Program-made: the position numbers and the translations under genes | The notes under the pieces: generated by a model | What the model saw: the letters and a program-made list of their open reading frames with translations, nothing else | Database searches by the model: none | What the model was told of the DNA's origin: nothing | In this document: piece by piece, positions 48,162 through 56,048 of the stretch | Position numbering within the stretch: position 1 is the stretch's first letter | Layout of the letters: each line of letters begins with the position of its first letter | Assembly (NCBI RefSeq): GCF_014217625.1 | Contig: NZ_CP043641.1 | Coordinates: 744,001 to 808,000 of the forward strand | Origin: Leifsonia shinshuensis | Lineage (GTDB): Bacteria; Actinomycetota; Actinomycetes; Actinomycetales; Microbacteriaceae | Length of the DNA stretch: 64,000 nt | Reading direction: 5' to 3'

Positions 48162-48566
48162 GTGCCCACACAGAATGCAGACGCGCGCAGCGTTGTCGAG
48201 CGCATGGTGTTGGACAACGTCCGCATGGCCTACGTCAACCGGGATCAGCTTCCCATCCCCGCTGACACCTCCGCCGAGGCTGCCGTGGTGCACGTCCTCC
48301 ACAACACCGCCCAGGCGGTCGGACTGGCGGGCGCGGAGACCGAGATCCCCTTCGTCGGCAGCCGGGACATCTCCACCGAACCCAGCGGCACCGACACTCT
48401 CAACCCGCTGCGACTGCTCGACCTCGAGGAGAGCGAGTTCACGGTGGCGCTGTACGAGGTCGTCGCCGCAGAGCTTGAGGGCGTCTTCTCCTCGGAGGCG
48501 GTCGTCGGCGTGCGGGCGCACCCCGAGGCGGTGCTGCTGGCGATCACCGACGACGGCGCGGTGTAA
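48162..48566 (+). CDS. Small protein encoded with the nuclease-like gene
   Basis: 134 residues from GTG 48162, three bases after the previous stop, so co-transcribed. It is acidic and shows no domain I recognise: a helical N-terminal half (SVVERMVLDNVRMAYVNRD, then EAAVVHVLHNTAQAVGL) and a C-terminal half with LRLLDLEESEFTVALYEVVAAELEG. No HTH or metal motif. It may be a cofactor or immunity partner of the nuclease; this is inference from operon position. A strong terminator follows. Confidence 0.6.
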   Translation: MPTQNADARSVVERMVLDNVRMAYVNRDQLPIPADTSAEAAVVHVLHNTAQAVGLAGAETEIPFVGSRDISTEPSGTDTLNPLRLLDLEESEFTVALYEVVAAELEGVFSSEAVVGVRAHPEAVLLAITDDGAV

Positions 48567-48592
48567 GCACGGGCCGTCCCCCACCAATGGAC

Positions 48593-48628
48593 AAGGCCCC
48601 GATCGACAGATCCGGGGCCTTCTTCTTT
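48593..48628 (+). terminator. Rho-independent terminator after the nuclease pair
   Basis: AAGGCCCC (48593-48600) and GGGGCCTT (48614-48621) form a perfect 8-base stem with a 13-base loop, then TCTTCTTT. It closes the two-gene operon, 28 bases before the CDF gene. Confidence 0.8.
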
Positions 48629-48655
48629 CCCCCGGCTCCTTCTACTCTTGCGGGC

Positions 48656-49624
48656 ATGGCGAACCCGAAGCGCTCCGGCCAGAGTCTGCTCACGGTCCTG
48701 CTCGCGCTCGGGGCGAACATCGTCGTCGCCCTCGCGAAGACCGTCGCCGCGGTGCTCACCGGGTCCGCGTCGATGGTCGCGGAGTCCGCGCACTCCTGGG
48801 CGGACGCCGGGAACGAGATCTTCCTGCTGCAGGCCGAGCGGCGCGCCCTCCGGCCGCAGGACGAGCTCCACCCGACCGGCTACGGCCGTGAGGCTTACGT
48901 CTGGTCGTTGTTCGCCGCCGTCGGGCTGTTCACGGCCGGCGCGGTGGTCTCGATCCTGCACGGCTTCTCCCAGCTCGGCACCGGCGAGCCGGACAGCGAC
49001 TACCTGGTCAACTACATCGTGCTCGCCGTCGCGTTCGTGTTCGAGGGCATCTCGTTCTTCCAGTCGTTCCGGCAGGCCAGGTCGATGGCGGCCGAACGCG
49101 ACACCGGGACGCTGGAGCACGTGCTCAGCACCTCCAACCCGACGCTCCGCGCGGTCTTCGCGGAGGACGCGGCGGCGCTGATCGGACTGGTGATCGCGTT
49201 CCTCGGCGTGCTGCTCCACGAACTCACCGGCAACGCGGTCTACGACGCGGTCGGCTCCATCCTGGTCGGCATCCTGCTGGCGGTCGTCGCGGTCGTGCTG
49301 ATCGACCGCAACCGGCGCTTCCTGCTCGGCGAGCCCGCGCCGGACCGGGTGAACCAGGCGGCGCTCGTCGCCCTCCTGCAGCATCCCCAGGTCGAGCGCG
49401 TCACCTATCTGCACCTGGAGTACGTGGGGCCGGAGCGGGTGTTCCTCGTCGCGGCGGTCGACCTGATCGGCGACGACAAGGAGTCGGACGTCGCCGACGA
49501 CCTGTACGAGGTGGAACGGGCGATCGAGCGCGACGAGCACGTGGCGGAGGCGGTGCTCACCCTGTCCCGCCGCGGCGCCCCGGCGCTGCTGCCGCACGAC
49601 CCGGACGCGCTCGAACAGCGATAG
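48656..49624 (+). CDS. Cation diffusion facilitator (CDF) family transporter
   Basis: 322 residues from ATG 48656; an upstream in-frame extension lies in the terminator and is rejected. Six membrane segments. The metal-site motif of TM2 is MVAESAHSWADAGNEIFLLQ (HxxxD), with a matching TM5 motif AVFAEDAAALIGLVIAF. A cytoplasmic domain follows from about residue 225 (HPQVERVTYLHLEYVGPERVFLVAAVDL). CDF proteins export Zn, Fe or Mn. An iron/manganese-type transporter (VIT1-like) is encoded two genes downstream. Confidence 0.88.
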   Translation: MANPKRSGQSLLTVLLALGANIVVALAKTVAAVLTGSASMVAESAHSWADAGNEIFLLQAERRALRPQDELHPTGYGREAYVWSLFAAVGLFTAGAVVSILHGFSQLGTGEPDSDYLVNYIVLAVAFVFEGISFFQSFRQARSMAAERDTGTLEHVLSTSNPTLRAVFAEDAAALIGLVIAFLGVLLHELTGNAVYDAVGSILVGILLAVVAVVLIDRNRRFLLGEPAPDRVNQAALVALLQHPQVERVTYLHLEYVGPERVFLVAAVDLIGDDKESDVADDLYEVERAIERDEHVAEAVLTLSRRGAPALLPHDPDALEQR

Positions 49625-49663
49625 CGGTCACATCCCGACCGGTTCTCGCGGCACACTGGGGGT

Positions 49664-50644
49664 ATGGCCAGCACCGGATCACGCACGCTCCAGCTCCTGT
49701 CGCTCCTGCAGACGCACCGGTACTGGCCGGGGCAGGAGCTCGCCGACCGGCTGGAGGTGTCGCCGCGCACGCTCCGGCGCGACGTGGAGCGGCTGCGCGA
49801 TCTCGGCTATCCCGTCGACGCCACGCGCGGGGTCGCCGGCGGCTACCAGCTGGCCGCCGGCGCGTCGCTGCCGCCGCTCGTGGTGGATGACGAGGAGGCT
49901 GTGGCGCTGGCCGTCGGCCTCCGAACGGCGGCGCAGAGCGGCATCGCAGGGGTCGCGGACGCCTCCGTGCGCGCGCTCGCCAAGGTGGTCCAGGTGATGC
50001 CGCCGCGGTTGCGCCGGCGCGTGGACGCCCTCCGCGTCGCGACGCTGGCCTCCGAGCTGCGGCCGGGGCCGGTGGTGGACGCGGAGCTGCTCACCGTGGT
50101 GGCGCAGGCCTGCCGCGACGAGGAGCGCCTGGTGTTCTCGTACGTCCGCCGCGACGGGGACGCGTCCGAACGCACGGTCGAGCCGCACCGGCTGGTCTCG
50201 GTCGGCCGGCGCTGGTACCTCGTCGCCTACGACATCGGCCGGTTCGACTGGCGGAGCTTCCGGTTGGACCGGATGAGCGGGCCGCGGCCGACCGGTGCAC
50301 GGTTCCGGCCGCGGACGCTGCCCGCCGCCGACGCCGCCGAGTACGTGCGCGACTCGCTCGCCGGCGCGGCGGACTCGCTCATCGTGGACGCCGTGATCGA
50401 GGCGCCGCTCGCCGTCGTGGAGGAGGCGATCGGGCGCTGGGCCACGGCATCCGCGGACGCGGCGGTGCCCAACGGGACGGCGCGCACCCGGGTCCGGATC
50501 TCGGCGGACTCCGCCGAGTGGGCGCTGTTCGGCCTCGCCGCCGTCGCCGCGCCGTTCGCGATCGAGGGGCCGTCCGAGGTGCGCGAACTGGCCGCTCTCT
50601 GGGGCGAGCGTTTCACCTCCGCCGGTAGACTCGTCACCCGATGA
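49664..50644 (+). CDS. WYL-domain transcriptional regulator (YafY-like)
   Basis: 326 residues. HTH_11-type winged helix at the N-terminus (TLQLLSLLQTHRYWPGQELADRLEVSPRTLRRDVERLRDLGYPV) followed by a WYL domain (about residues 140-200: DEERLVFSYVRRDGDASERTVEPHRLVSVGRRWYLVAYDI) and a C-terminal extension. It regulates unknown targets, possibly the following transporter, whose ATG overlaps its stop by four bases. Confidence 0.88.
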   Translation: MASTGSRTLQLLSLLQTHRYWPGQELADRLEVSPRTLRRDVERLRDLGYPVDATRGVAGGYQLAAGASLPPLVVDDEEAVALAVGLRTAAQSGIAGVADASVRALAKVVQVMPPRLRRRVDALRVATLASELRPGPVVDAELLTVVAQACRDEERLVFSYVRRDGDASERTVEPHRLVSVGRRWYLVAYDIGRFDWRSFRLDRMSGPRPTGARFRPRTLPAADAAEYVRDSLAGAADSLIVDAVIEAPLAVVEEAIGRWATASADAAVPNGTARTRVRISADSAEWALFGLAAVAAPFAIEGPSEVRELAALWGERFTSAGRLVTR

Positions 50645-51750
50645 GCACGCCCGAGCCGACCCCCACCCCACCCGCACCGCGCACCCCGACGCACGCCGAC
50701 ATCAAGCGCTGGCGGCAGTACCTGGCCGACGAGCGCGCCGAGGCCGCCGTCTACCGCGACCTCGCCGGCCGCCGGGAGGGCGAGGAGCGGGAGATCCTGC
50801 TCGCGCTCGCCGACGCCGAGCGCCGCCACGAACAGCACTGGCTCGGCCTCCTGGGCGACCAGGTCGGCCGTCCGCTGCGCGGCGACATCCGCACCCGGAT
50901 GCTCGGCTTCCTGGCCCGCCGGTTCGGGTCGGTGTTCGTGCTCGCCCTGGCGCAGCGCGCAGAGGCCCGGTCGCCGTACGCGGACGACGCCGACGCCACG
51001 CCGCAGATGGCCGCGGACGAGCAGGTGCACGAGGAGGTCGTGCGCGCGCTCGCCGCCCGCGGCCGGCAGCGGCTGTCGGGGACGTTCCGCGCGGCCGTGT
51101 TCGGCGCCAACGACGGCCTGGTCAGCAACCTGGCCCTCGTGCTCGGCGTCAGCGCGAGCGGCGTGGCGAGCCACGTCGTGCTGCTGACCGGCATCTCCGG
51201 CCTCCTCGCCGGCGCGCTGTCGATGGGCGCCGGCGAGTACGTCTCGGTGCGGTCGCAGCGCGAGCTGCTGGAGGCCTCCAGCCCGAACCCCGCGACGAGC
51301 TCAGCTCTCCCCCACCTCGATGTGGACGCGAACGAGCTGACCCTCGTCTACCGGGCGCGCGGCATGGACCAGGTGGAGGCGCAGGCGCACGCCCACGAGG
51401 TGCTTTCGACGCTCGGCGCCTACACGTCGCCCGTCGCGGTGCAGGGCGCGGCGGAGGACGAGCACGAGGCCATCGGCAACGGCTGGAGCGCTGCGCTGTC
51501 GAGCTTCTGCTTCTTCGCCTCGGGAGCGCTCATCCCGATCCTGCCGTTCCTGTTCGGCCTGACCGGCACCGCGGCGATCATCGTGGCTGCCGTGCTGGTC
51601 GGGCTGGTGCTGCTCGGGACGGGTGCGGTCGTCGGCCTGCTGTCGGGCGCGTCGCCGCTCAAGCGCGCACTGCGGCAGCTCGCGATCGGCTACGGTGCGG
51701 CGGCCGCGACGTACCTGCTTGGACTGCTGTTCGGCGCGACGGTCGGCTGA
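50641..51750 (+). CDS. VIT1/CCC1-like iron/manganese transporter with N-terminal ferritin-like domain
   Basis: 369 residues. The N-terminal 140 residues are a ferritin-like helical bundle with E/H ligands (QYLADERAEAAVYRDLAGRR; DAERRHEQHWLGLL; ADEQVHEEVV). The C-terminal part is a VIT1 domain with about five membrane helices: FGANDGLVSNLALVLGVSAS, LSMGAGEYVSVRSQRELLE, and SFCFFASGALIPILPFLF. Similar fusions (MbfA type) export iron and protect against peroxide. It is coupled to the WYL regulator by ATGA, which suggests regulation by it. Confidence 0.88.
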   Translation: MSTPEPTPTPPAPRTPTHADIKRWRQYLADERAEAAVYRDLAGRREGEEREILLALADAERRHEQHWLGLLGDQVGRPLRGDIRTRMLGFLARRFGSVFVLALAQRAEARSPYADDADATPQMAADEQVHEEVVRALAARGRQRLSGTFRAAVFGANDGLVSNLALVLGVSASGVASHVVLLTGISGLLAGALSMGAGEYVSVRSQRELLEASSPNPATSSALPHLDVDANELTLVYRARGMDQVEAQAHAHEVLSTLGAYTSPVAVQGAAEDEHEAIGNGWSAALSSFCFFASGALIPILPFLFGLTGTAAIIVAAVLVGLVLLGTGAVVGLLSGASPLKRALRQLAIGYGAAAATYLLGLLFGATVG

Positions 51751-51768
51751 CGCGATTGGAGTGCGCGG

Positions 51769-52290
51769 TCAGCGCCGCCGCCGGTCCCCTCCGTCGACGC
51801 CGTACACCAGCGCCCCGGCCAGCGGGATGAGCAGGAACCACAGCCAGCTGTACGCGTAGCCCCACGCCATCCCGGTCAGGAAGAACAGGATGACGGCCAC
51901 GAAGGGCATGATCGACACGACCAGCAGCCCCCACCGGTTCACCGGCCGGCCGTGCTCGCCGGGAGCCGGCGGATAGCCGTACGGGGCCGGTCCGGGCTGC
52001 GACGCCTGCCACGCGGCGGCGGCCGGATCGGCCGGGCCTCCGGCGGCAGCGGGCGCGGCTCCCTGCGCGGGCGCGGCGCCGTCGAGGTGCAGCACCCCCG
52101 GCAGGTCGGCGAACAGCGGCTGGAGGTCGCCGCGCGTGACGGCGGACCGCGCGGCCGCGACCCGCGACTGCAGCTCGGCGTCGCTCAGTCTCCCCTGCGC
52201 GGCGTGGGACTGCAACGCGGCGACGGCGCGCTCCCGTTCGTCGTTGCTGAGGCGCAGCGACGCGCTCGACGGATCCCCGAAGTCTGTCAT
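51769..52290 (-). CDS. DUF1707 domain membrane protein
   Basis: 173 residues from ATG 52290. The N-terminal DUF1707 segment (SLRLSNDERERAVAALQSHAAQGRLSDAELQSRVAAARSAVTRGDLQPLFADLP) is complete. A Pro/Ala-rich linker follows, then two membrane segments (about 122-145 and 148-165) and a short basic end. Family function is unknown; members are common in actinobacteria. It is convergent with the transporter gene. Confidence 0.85.
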   Translation of the reverse strand: MTDFGDPSSASLRLSNDERERAVAALQSHAAQGRLSDAELQSRVAAARSAVTRGDLQPLFADLPGVLHLDGAAPAQGAAPAAAGGPADPAAAAWQASQPGPAPYGYPPAPGEHGRPVNRWGLLVVSIMPFVAVILFFLTGMAWGYAYSWLWFLLIPLAGALVYGVDGGDRRRR

Positions 52291-52356
52291 GGGGTCAGTA
52301 TGGCAGTCGCACGGCATTCCAGGTGCGTCCGTCGGCGCGCAGGTTTACACTTGCAT

Positions 52357-52372
52357 TCGAACATACGTTCGA
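52357..52372. promoter_or_regulatory. LexA (SOS) box upstream of the DUF6504 gene
   Basis: TCGAAC-ATAC-GTTCGA, a perfect match to the TCGAAC-N4-GTTCGA consensus of actinobacterial LexA sites, ending 15 bases before the start codon. Confidence 0.85.
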
Positions 52373-52387
52373 TTTCGAGAGGAACCC

Positions 52388-52684
52388 GTGCTCATGACCG
52401 ACATCGACGAGGCGGTGGCCGTGTGGACCACCGAGGACGGCATCCCGACCCGCCTGGTCTGGCGCTCCACACGCTACCGGGTGAGCGACACCCCGACCGT
52501 CTGGGCGGAGATCTGCGCGTGGTGGCGGCCGTTCGGCGAACACCGGTACGGCGTCGGGGCGCTGCCGCGGGAGATCGGCGGGTGGCGGTTCCAGGCGACC
52601 AGCGACGGCGGGGTGGCGCACGTGTTCGACGTGCGGCACGACGCGGACGACCGGAGCTGGTGGCTGGTGCGGATCTTCGACTGA
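52388..52684 (+). CDS. DUF6504 family small protein, SOS-regulated
   Basis: 98 residues from GTG 52388, or 96 from ATG 52394 (GAGAGGA lies upstream of both). The sequence is rich in Trp and Arg: EDGIPTRLVWRSTRYRVSDTPTVWAE, WWRPFGEHRYG, GGWRFQATSDGGVAHVFDVRHD, WWLVRIFD. This pattern matches DUF6504, found beside DNA-repair polymerases in actinobacteria. The perfect LexA box in its leader indicates induction by DNA damage. Its biochemical role is unknown; proximity to imuA-imuB-dnaE2 suggests a part in mutagenic repair. Confidence 0.75.
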   Translation: MLMTDIDEAVAVWTTEDGIPTRLVWRSTRYRVSDTPTVWAEICAWWRPFGEHRYGVGALPREIGGWRFQATSDGGVAHVFDVRHDADDRSWWLVRIFD

Positions 52685-52762
52685 GGCAGCCGCCTTCGCA
52701 TCCCACCCTCCCTCGGGGAGCCTCCCCCACCGCGCCCCACCCATCCCCTACCCTCTCTGAAC

Positions 52763-53614
52763 GTGATGGACGACGACCGCTACGGATCCGATGTGCTGGC
52801 CGGCGACTGGAAGAACGCCGGCCGCAAAGCCGTGCCGACCGTGGAGGCCGTGCGCAATCTCGTGGTCGAGGAGGCCGGCACCGGGTTCTGCGGCGCGATC
52901 GTCCGGCTGGAGGCGCAGACCGTCGAGCTGGAGGACTACTTCGGGGCGAAGCGGGTGTTCCCGCTGAGCGCCGCCTTCCTCATCGACGGGGAGCCCGTGA
53001 AGCTCGCCGCGCCGAGCCGGGCGCCGGCCGGCCGCGGTCGGACTGCCTCCGGGTCCTTCGCCGTCGGCGACCAGAAGGCGCGCGTCGCCCGCGCCAGCCG
53101 CATCTTCGTGGAGGGCCGCCACGACGCCGAGCTGGTGGAGCGCGTGTGGGGCGACGACCTCCGCGTCGAGGGCGTCGTCGTCGAGTACCTGGAGGGCGTG
53201 GACGACCTGGACGCGATCGTGCGCGAGTTCGCCCCCGACCGCGGCCGCCGCATCGGCGTGCTGGTCGACCACCTGGTCCCCGGCTCCAAGGAGAGCCGGA
53301 TCGCCGAGCAGGTCGCGCGCGGGCCGTTCGGCGCTCACGTGCTCGTGGTCGGCCACCCCTACATCGACATCTGGCAGGCGGTGAAGCCGGCCAGGGTCGG
53401 GCTGGAGGCCTGGCCGTCGATCCCGCGGTCCATCGAGTGGAAACACGGCATCTGCGCGGCGCTCGGGCTGCCGCACGAGACGCAGGCCGACATCGCCCGG
53501 GCATGGAAGCTCATCCTGGGCCGGGTGCGGACCTACGCCGACCTGGAGCCGGAGCTGCTCGGCCGGGTCGAGCGCCTCATCGACTTCGTAACCGAGCCGG
53601 TCGGCCGCCCGTAG
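52763..53614 (+). CDS. DUF3097 family protein
   Basis: 283 residues from GTG 52763 (ATG 52766 also possible). The family signature is clear: YGSDVLAGDWKNAGRKAVPTV at the start, GFCGAIVRLEAQTVELEDYFG, then a Toprim-like part (about residues 110-190: RIFVEGRHDAELVERVWGDDLRVEGVVVEYLEGVDDL, GVLVDHLVPGSKESRI, VVGHPYIDIW). Present across actinobacteria; function unproven. The Toprim-like fold suggests a nucleic-acid role, in line with the neighbouring repair genes. No LexA box of its own. Confidence 0.85.
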   Translation: MMDDDRYGSDVLAGDWKNAGRKAVPTVEAVRNLVVEEAGTGFCGAIVRLEAQTVELEDYFGAKRVFPLSAAFLIDGEPVKLAAPSRAPAGRGRTASGSFAVGDQKARVARASRIFVEGRHDAELVERVWGDDLRVEGVVVEYLEGVDDLDAIVREFAPDRGRRIGVLVDHLVPGSKESRIAEQVARGPFGAHVLVVGHPYIDIWQAVKPARVGLEAWPSIPRSIEWKHGICAALGLPHETQADIARAWKLILGRVRTYADLEPELLGRVERLIDFVTEPVGRP

Positions 53615-53640
53615 CGCAGGAGATCCCGCCGCAACACGCG

Positions 53641-53679
53641 CCGGAACTCCCGCAGAACGACGTTCGGAAGGAGTTCCGG
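53641..53679 (+). terminator. Hairpin between DUF3097 and imuA
   Basis: CCGGAACTCC (53641-53650) and GGAGTTCCGG (53670-53679) form a perfect 10-base stem; a smaller hairpin (GAAC/GTTC, 53655-53665) sits in its loop. It is followed by GCCGTTTCTCC. Likely ends the DUF3097 transcript ahead of the SOS promoter. Confidence 0.55.
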
Positions 53680-53727
53680 GCCGTTTCTCCTGTCGCGCTT
53701 TCGCGCACCAGAATCCATTTGCGGTAT

Positions 53728-53743
53728 TCGAACATGTGTTCGA
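53728..53743. promoter_or_regulatory. LexA (SOS) box of the imuA-imuB-dnaE2 operon
   Basis: TCGAAC-ATGT-GTTCGA, a perfect consensus site, ends 10 bases before the imuA ATG at 53754. Its closeness to the start suggests a very short or absent leader. Confidence 0.9.
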
Positions 53744-53753
53744 AAATAGACGT

Positions 53754-54449
53754 ATGTCCCTGGCAGTCGCACCCGCCTTCCCCGACCCGGTCGCCGACCG
53801 GGCGCAGGTGCACGAGCTGCAGTCGCGCATCCGCCAGATGCAGGCGACGAAGCTCGACGCGCGGCGGCTGGAGACGCATCCCGCGCTCGCCGCGCTGCTG
53901 CCCGGCGGGGCGCTCAAAGCCGGCGCCGCCTACACGGTGCACGGCTCCAGCACGCTCCTGATGGCGATGCTCGCCGGGCCGAGCGCGGCCGGCGCCTGGT
54001 GCGGGGTGGTCGGGATGCCCGACTTCGGAGCGGAGGCCGCCGGGCGGTTCGGCATCGACCTGGAGCGGCTGGTGCTGGTGCCGCATCCCGGGCCGCAGTG
54101 GCTGACGGTCACCGCCGCGATGGCCGACGTGCTCGGTGTGATCGCCGTCGCGCCCCCGGAGCAGCCGAAAAGCGGCGACGTCGCCCGGCTGACCGCGCGG
54201 CTGCGGCAGCGGGAGGCCACGCTCGTCGTCGCCGGCGACTGGCCGCAGGCGGAGGCGGCGCTCTCCGTCGTCCGCAGCGGCTGGGACGGCCTGGGCGAGG
54301 GCGCCGGCTACCTCCACTCGCGACGCGTGACGGTGGAGGCCGCACCGCGCGGCGGGGCCGGGCCGCGGCGCCGCGCCGAACTCTGGCTGCCCGCGATGGA
54401 CGAGACGTTCCGCGCCTCCGCCCCCACGCGCCTGGAGGCGGTGAGTTAG
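53754..54449 (+). CDS. imuA: ImuA-like mutasome protein
   Basis: 231 residues from ATG 53754 (a GTG at 53736 lies inside the LexA box). It is a divergent RecA/SulA-like fold: LQSRIRQMQATKLDARRLETHPALAALLPGGALKAGAAYTVHGSSTLLMAML replaces the P-loop helix of RecA, with no GKT. ImuA' in mycobacteria is needed for DnaE2-dependent mutagenesis with ImuB. It is first in the operon and under the LexA box. The stop is directly followed by the imuB GTG. Confidence 0.8.
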   Translation: MSLAVAPAFPDPVADRAQVHELQSRIRQMQATKLDARRLETHPALAALLPGGALKAGAAYTVHGSSTLLMAMLAGPSAAGAWCGVVGMPDFGAEAAGRFGIDLERLVLVPHPGPQWLTVTAAMADVLGVIAVAPPEQPKSGDVARLTARLRQREATLVVAGDWPQAEAALSVVRSGWDGLGEGAGYLHSRRVTVEAAPRGGAGPRRRAELWLPAMDETFRASAPTRLEAVS

Positions 54450-56048
54450 GTGCGCCAGGTCACCCGCGCGATCGTGCTCTGGTGCCCCGACTGGCCGGTC
54501 ATCGCCGCGCGGCAGCGGCTCGAGCTGCCCGCGGAGGTTCCGCTGGCGCTGATCGAGAAGGGGATGGTGTTCGCCTGCTCCTCGCACGCCCGCGCCGACG
54601 GCGTCACCCGCGGGCTCCGGGTCAGGGAGGCGCAGTCGCGCTGCCCGCAGCTGGAGATCGTCCTCTACGACCCGGTCTTGGACGCGCGCGCGTTCGAACC
54701 GGTGCTGACCGCGATCGAGGAGATCACGCCGGGCGTCCAGGCGGTGCGGCCCGGCACCTGCGTGCTGCGGGCGCGCGGACCCGCGCGGTACTACGGCGGA
54801 GAGGAGGCAGCGGCGGCCGAGCTGCTGCGCTGCCTGGAAGGGCTGGAGAACGTGACCGGGCTCGCCCTCGACGACGTGCGGATCGGGATCGCCGACGGCC
54901 CGTTCGCCGCCGAGCAGGCCGCCCGCTCCACCGGGCTCGCCCCTTCCGCCGGGGTGGCACAGACCGCACCCCGCGTCCGCATCGTGCCACCCGGCGGCTC
55001 CCCCGCCTTCCTCGCCCCGCTGCCGGTCGCCCAGCTCGGCCTCGCCGAGCTCACCCCGCTGCTGCGCCGGCTGGGCCTGCGCAGCCTCGGCGACCTGGCC
55101 CGGCTCGACCGGCTGGACGTCCGCGAGCGGTTCGGGGAGCGCGGCGAGCACGCGCACGACCTGGCGAGCGGGATGGACGGCGCCGCCGTGGTGCCGCGCA
55201 CCCCGCCGAAAGTGCTGGACCGCGCGATCGAGTTCGAGCCTCCCCTCGACCGGGTCGACCAGGTGACCTTCGCGTTCCGCGGCACGGCCGAGCAGTTCGT
55301 CGCCGGGCTCACCAAGGCCGGCCTGGTCTGCACGTCGCTGCGCATCGAGGTGACCGACGAGCGCGGGAGGGTGAGCGAGCGGAGCTGGCAGCACCCCCGG
55401 CTGTTCTCGGCCTCCGACGTGGTCGACCGGGTGCGCTGGCAACTGCAGGGCGCCGGCTCCATCGACTCCGGGCTGGCCTCCCCGATCGCCAAGGTCGCGG
55501 TGGCTCCGGAGGCCGTGGACGACATCGGCCACCACGAGGACGGCCTGTGGGGCGGCGGCGCGGACGAGCGCATCCACCACGGCCTCACCCGTGTGCAGGG
55601 GATGCTCGGCCACGACGCCGTGGTCACCGCGACGATCGGCGGCGGCCGCGCGCTGTCCGACCGGCAGGTGCTCGTGCCGTGGGGCGACCGGCCGGTGGGC
55701 GTCGCCCGCTCGGATCGGCCCTGGCCGGGGTCGCTGCCCGCGCCCGCGCCCTCCACGGTGTTCGAGGTGCCGCGGCCGGTGGCGGTGCTGAACGCGTCCG
55801 GCGAGCCGGTGGAGGTCACCGACCGCGGCGACGTCACCGCCCCGATCGTCAGCTTCTCCCCCACCGGCTCGGCCCGCGACGCCCGCCCGGTGGACTCCTG
55901 GGCGGGGCCCTGGCCGGTCCGCGAGCGCTGGTGGGACACGACGCTCGCCCGCGCCATGCACCGCTTCCAGCTGGTGGACGCCGACGGCACGGCCTGGCTG
56001 CTCGCCCTCACCGGCACGGCCTGGGTCGCGGAGGCGAGGTACGACTGA
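54450..56048 (+). CDS. imuB: ImuB, catalytically inactive Y-family polymerase-like protein
   Basis: 532 residues from GTG 54450. The Y-family layout is present: N-terminal RAIVLWCPDWPVIAARQRLELP in the place of the usual acidic DxDxFFAxVE motif, then FACSSHARADGVTRGLRVREAQSRCP, a palm part and an HhH/little-finger part (LTPLLRRLGLRSLGDLARLDRLDV). The catalytic acidic residues are missing, as is known for ImuB, which acts as a hub linking DnaE2 to the sliding clamp. It overlaps the dnaE2 ATG by one base. Confidence 0.88.
   Translation: MRQVTRAIVLWCPDWPVIAARQRLELPAEVPLALIEKGMVFACSSHARADGVTRGLRVREAQSRCPQLEIVLYDPVLDARAFEPVLTAIEEITPGVQAVRPGTCVLRARGPARYYGGEEAAAAELLRCLEGLENVTGLALDDVRIGIADGPFAAEQAARSTGLAPSAGVAQTAPRVRIVPPGGSPAFLAPLPVAQLGLAELTPLLRRLGLRSLGDLARLDRLDVRERFGERGEHAHDLASGMDGAAVVPRTPPKVLDRAIEFEPPLDRVDQVTFAFRGTAEQFVAGLTKAGLVCTSLRIEVTDERGRVSERSWQHPRLFSASDVVDRVRWQLQGAGSIDSGLASPIAKVAVAPEAVDDIGHHEDGLWGGGADERIHHGLTRVQGMLGHDAVVTATIGGGRALSDRQVLVPWGDRPVGVARSDRPWPGSLPAPAPSTVFEVPRPVAVLNASGEPVEVTDRGDVTAPIVSFSPTGSARDARPVDSWAGPWPVRERWWDTTLARAMHRFQLVDADGTAWLLALTGTAWVAEARYD

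Noticed and set aside
47463..48587. Minus-strand frame of 374 codons opposite the nuclease-like gene and its partner
   Set aside because: The plus-strand genes have coupled spacing, an ExK motif and a fitting terminator; the minus frame is low-complexity.
53999..56047. N-terminal extension of dnaE2 through imuA and imuB
   Set aside because: The sequence is arginine/alanine low-complexity and runs through two real genes; the PHP domain starts after ATG 56048.
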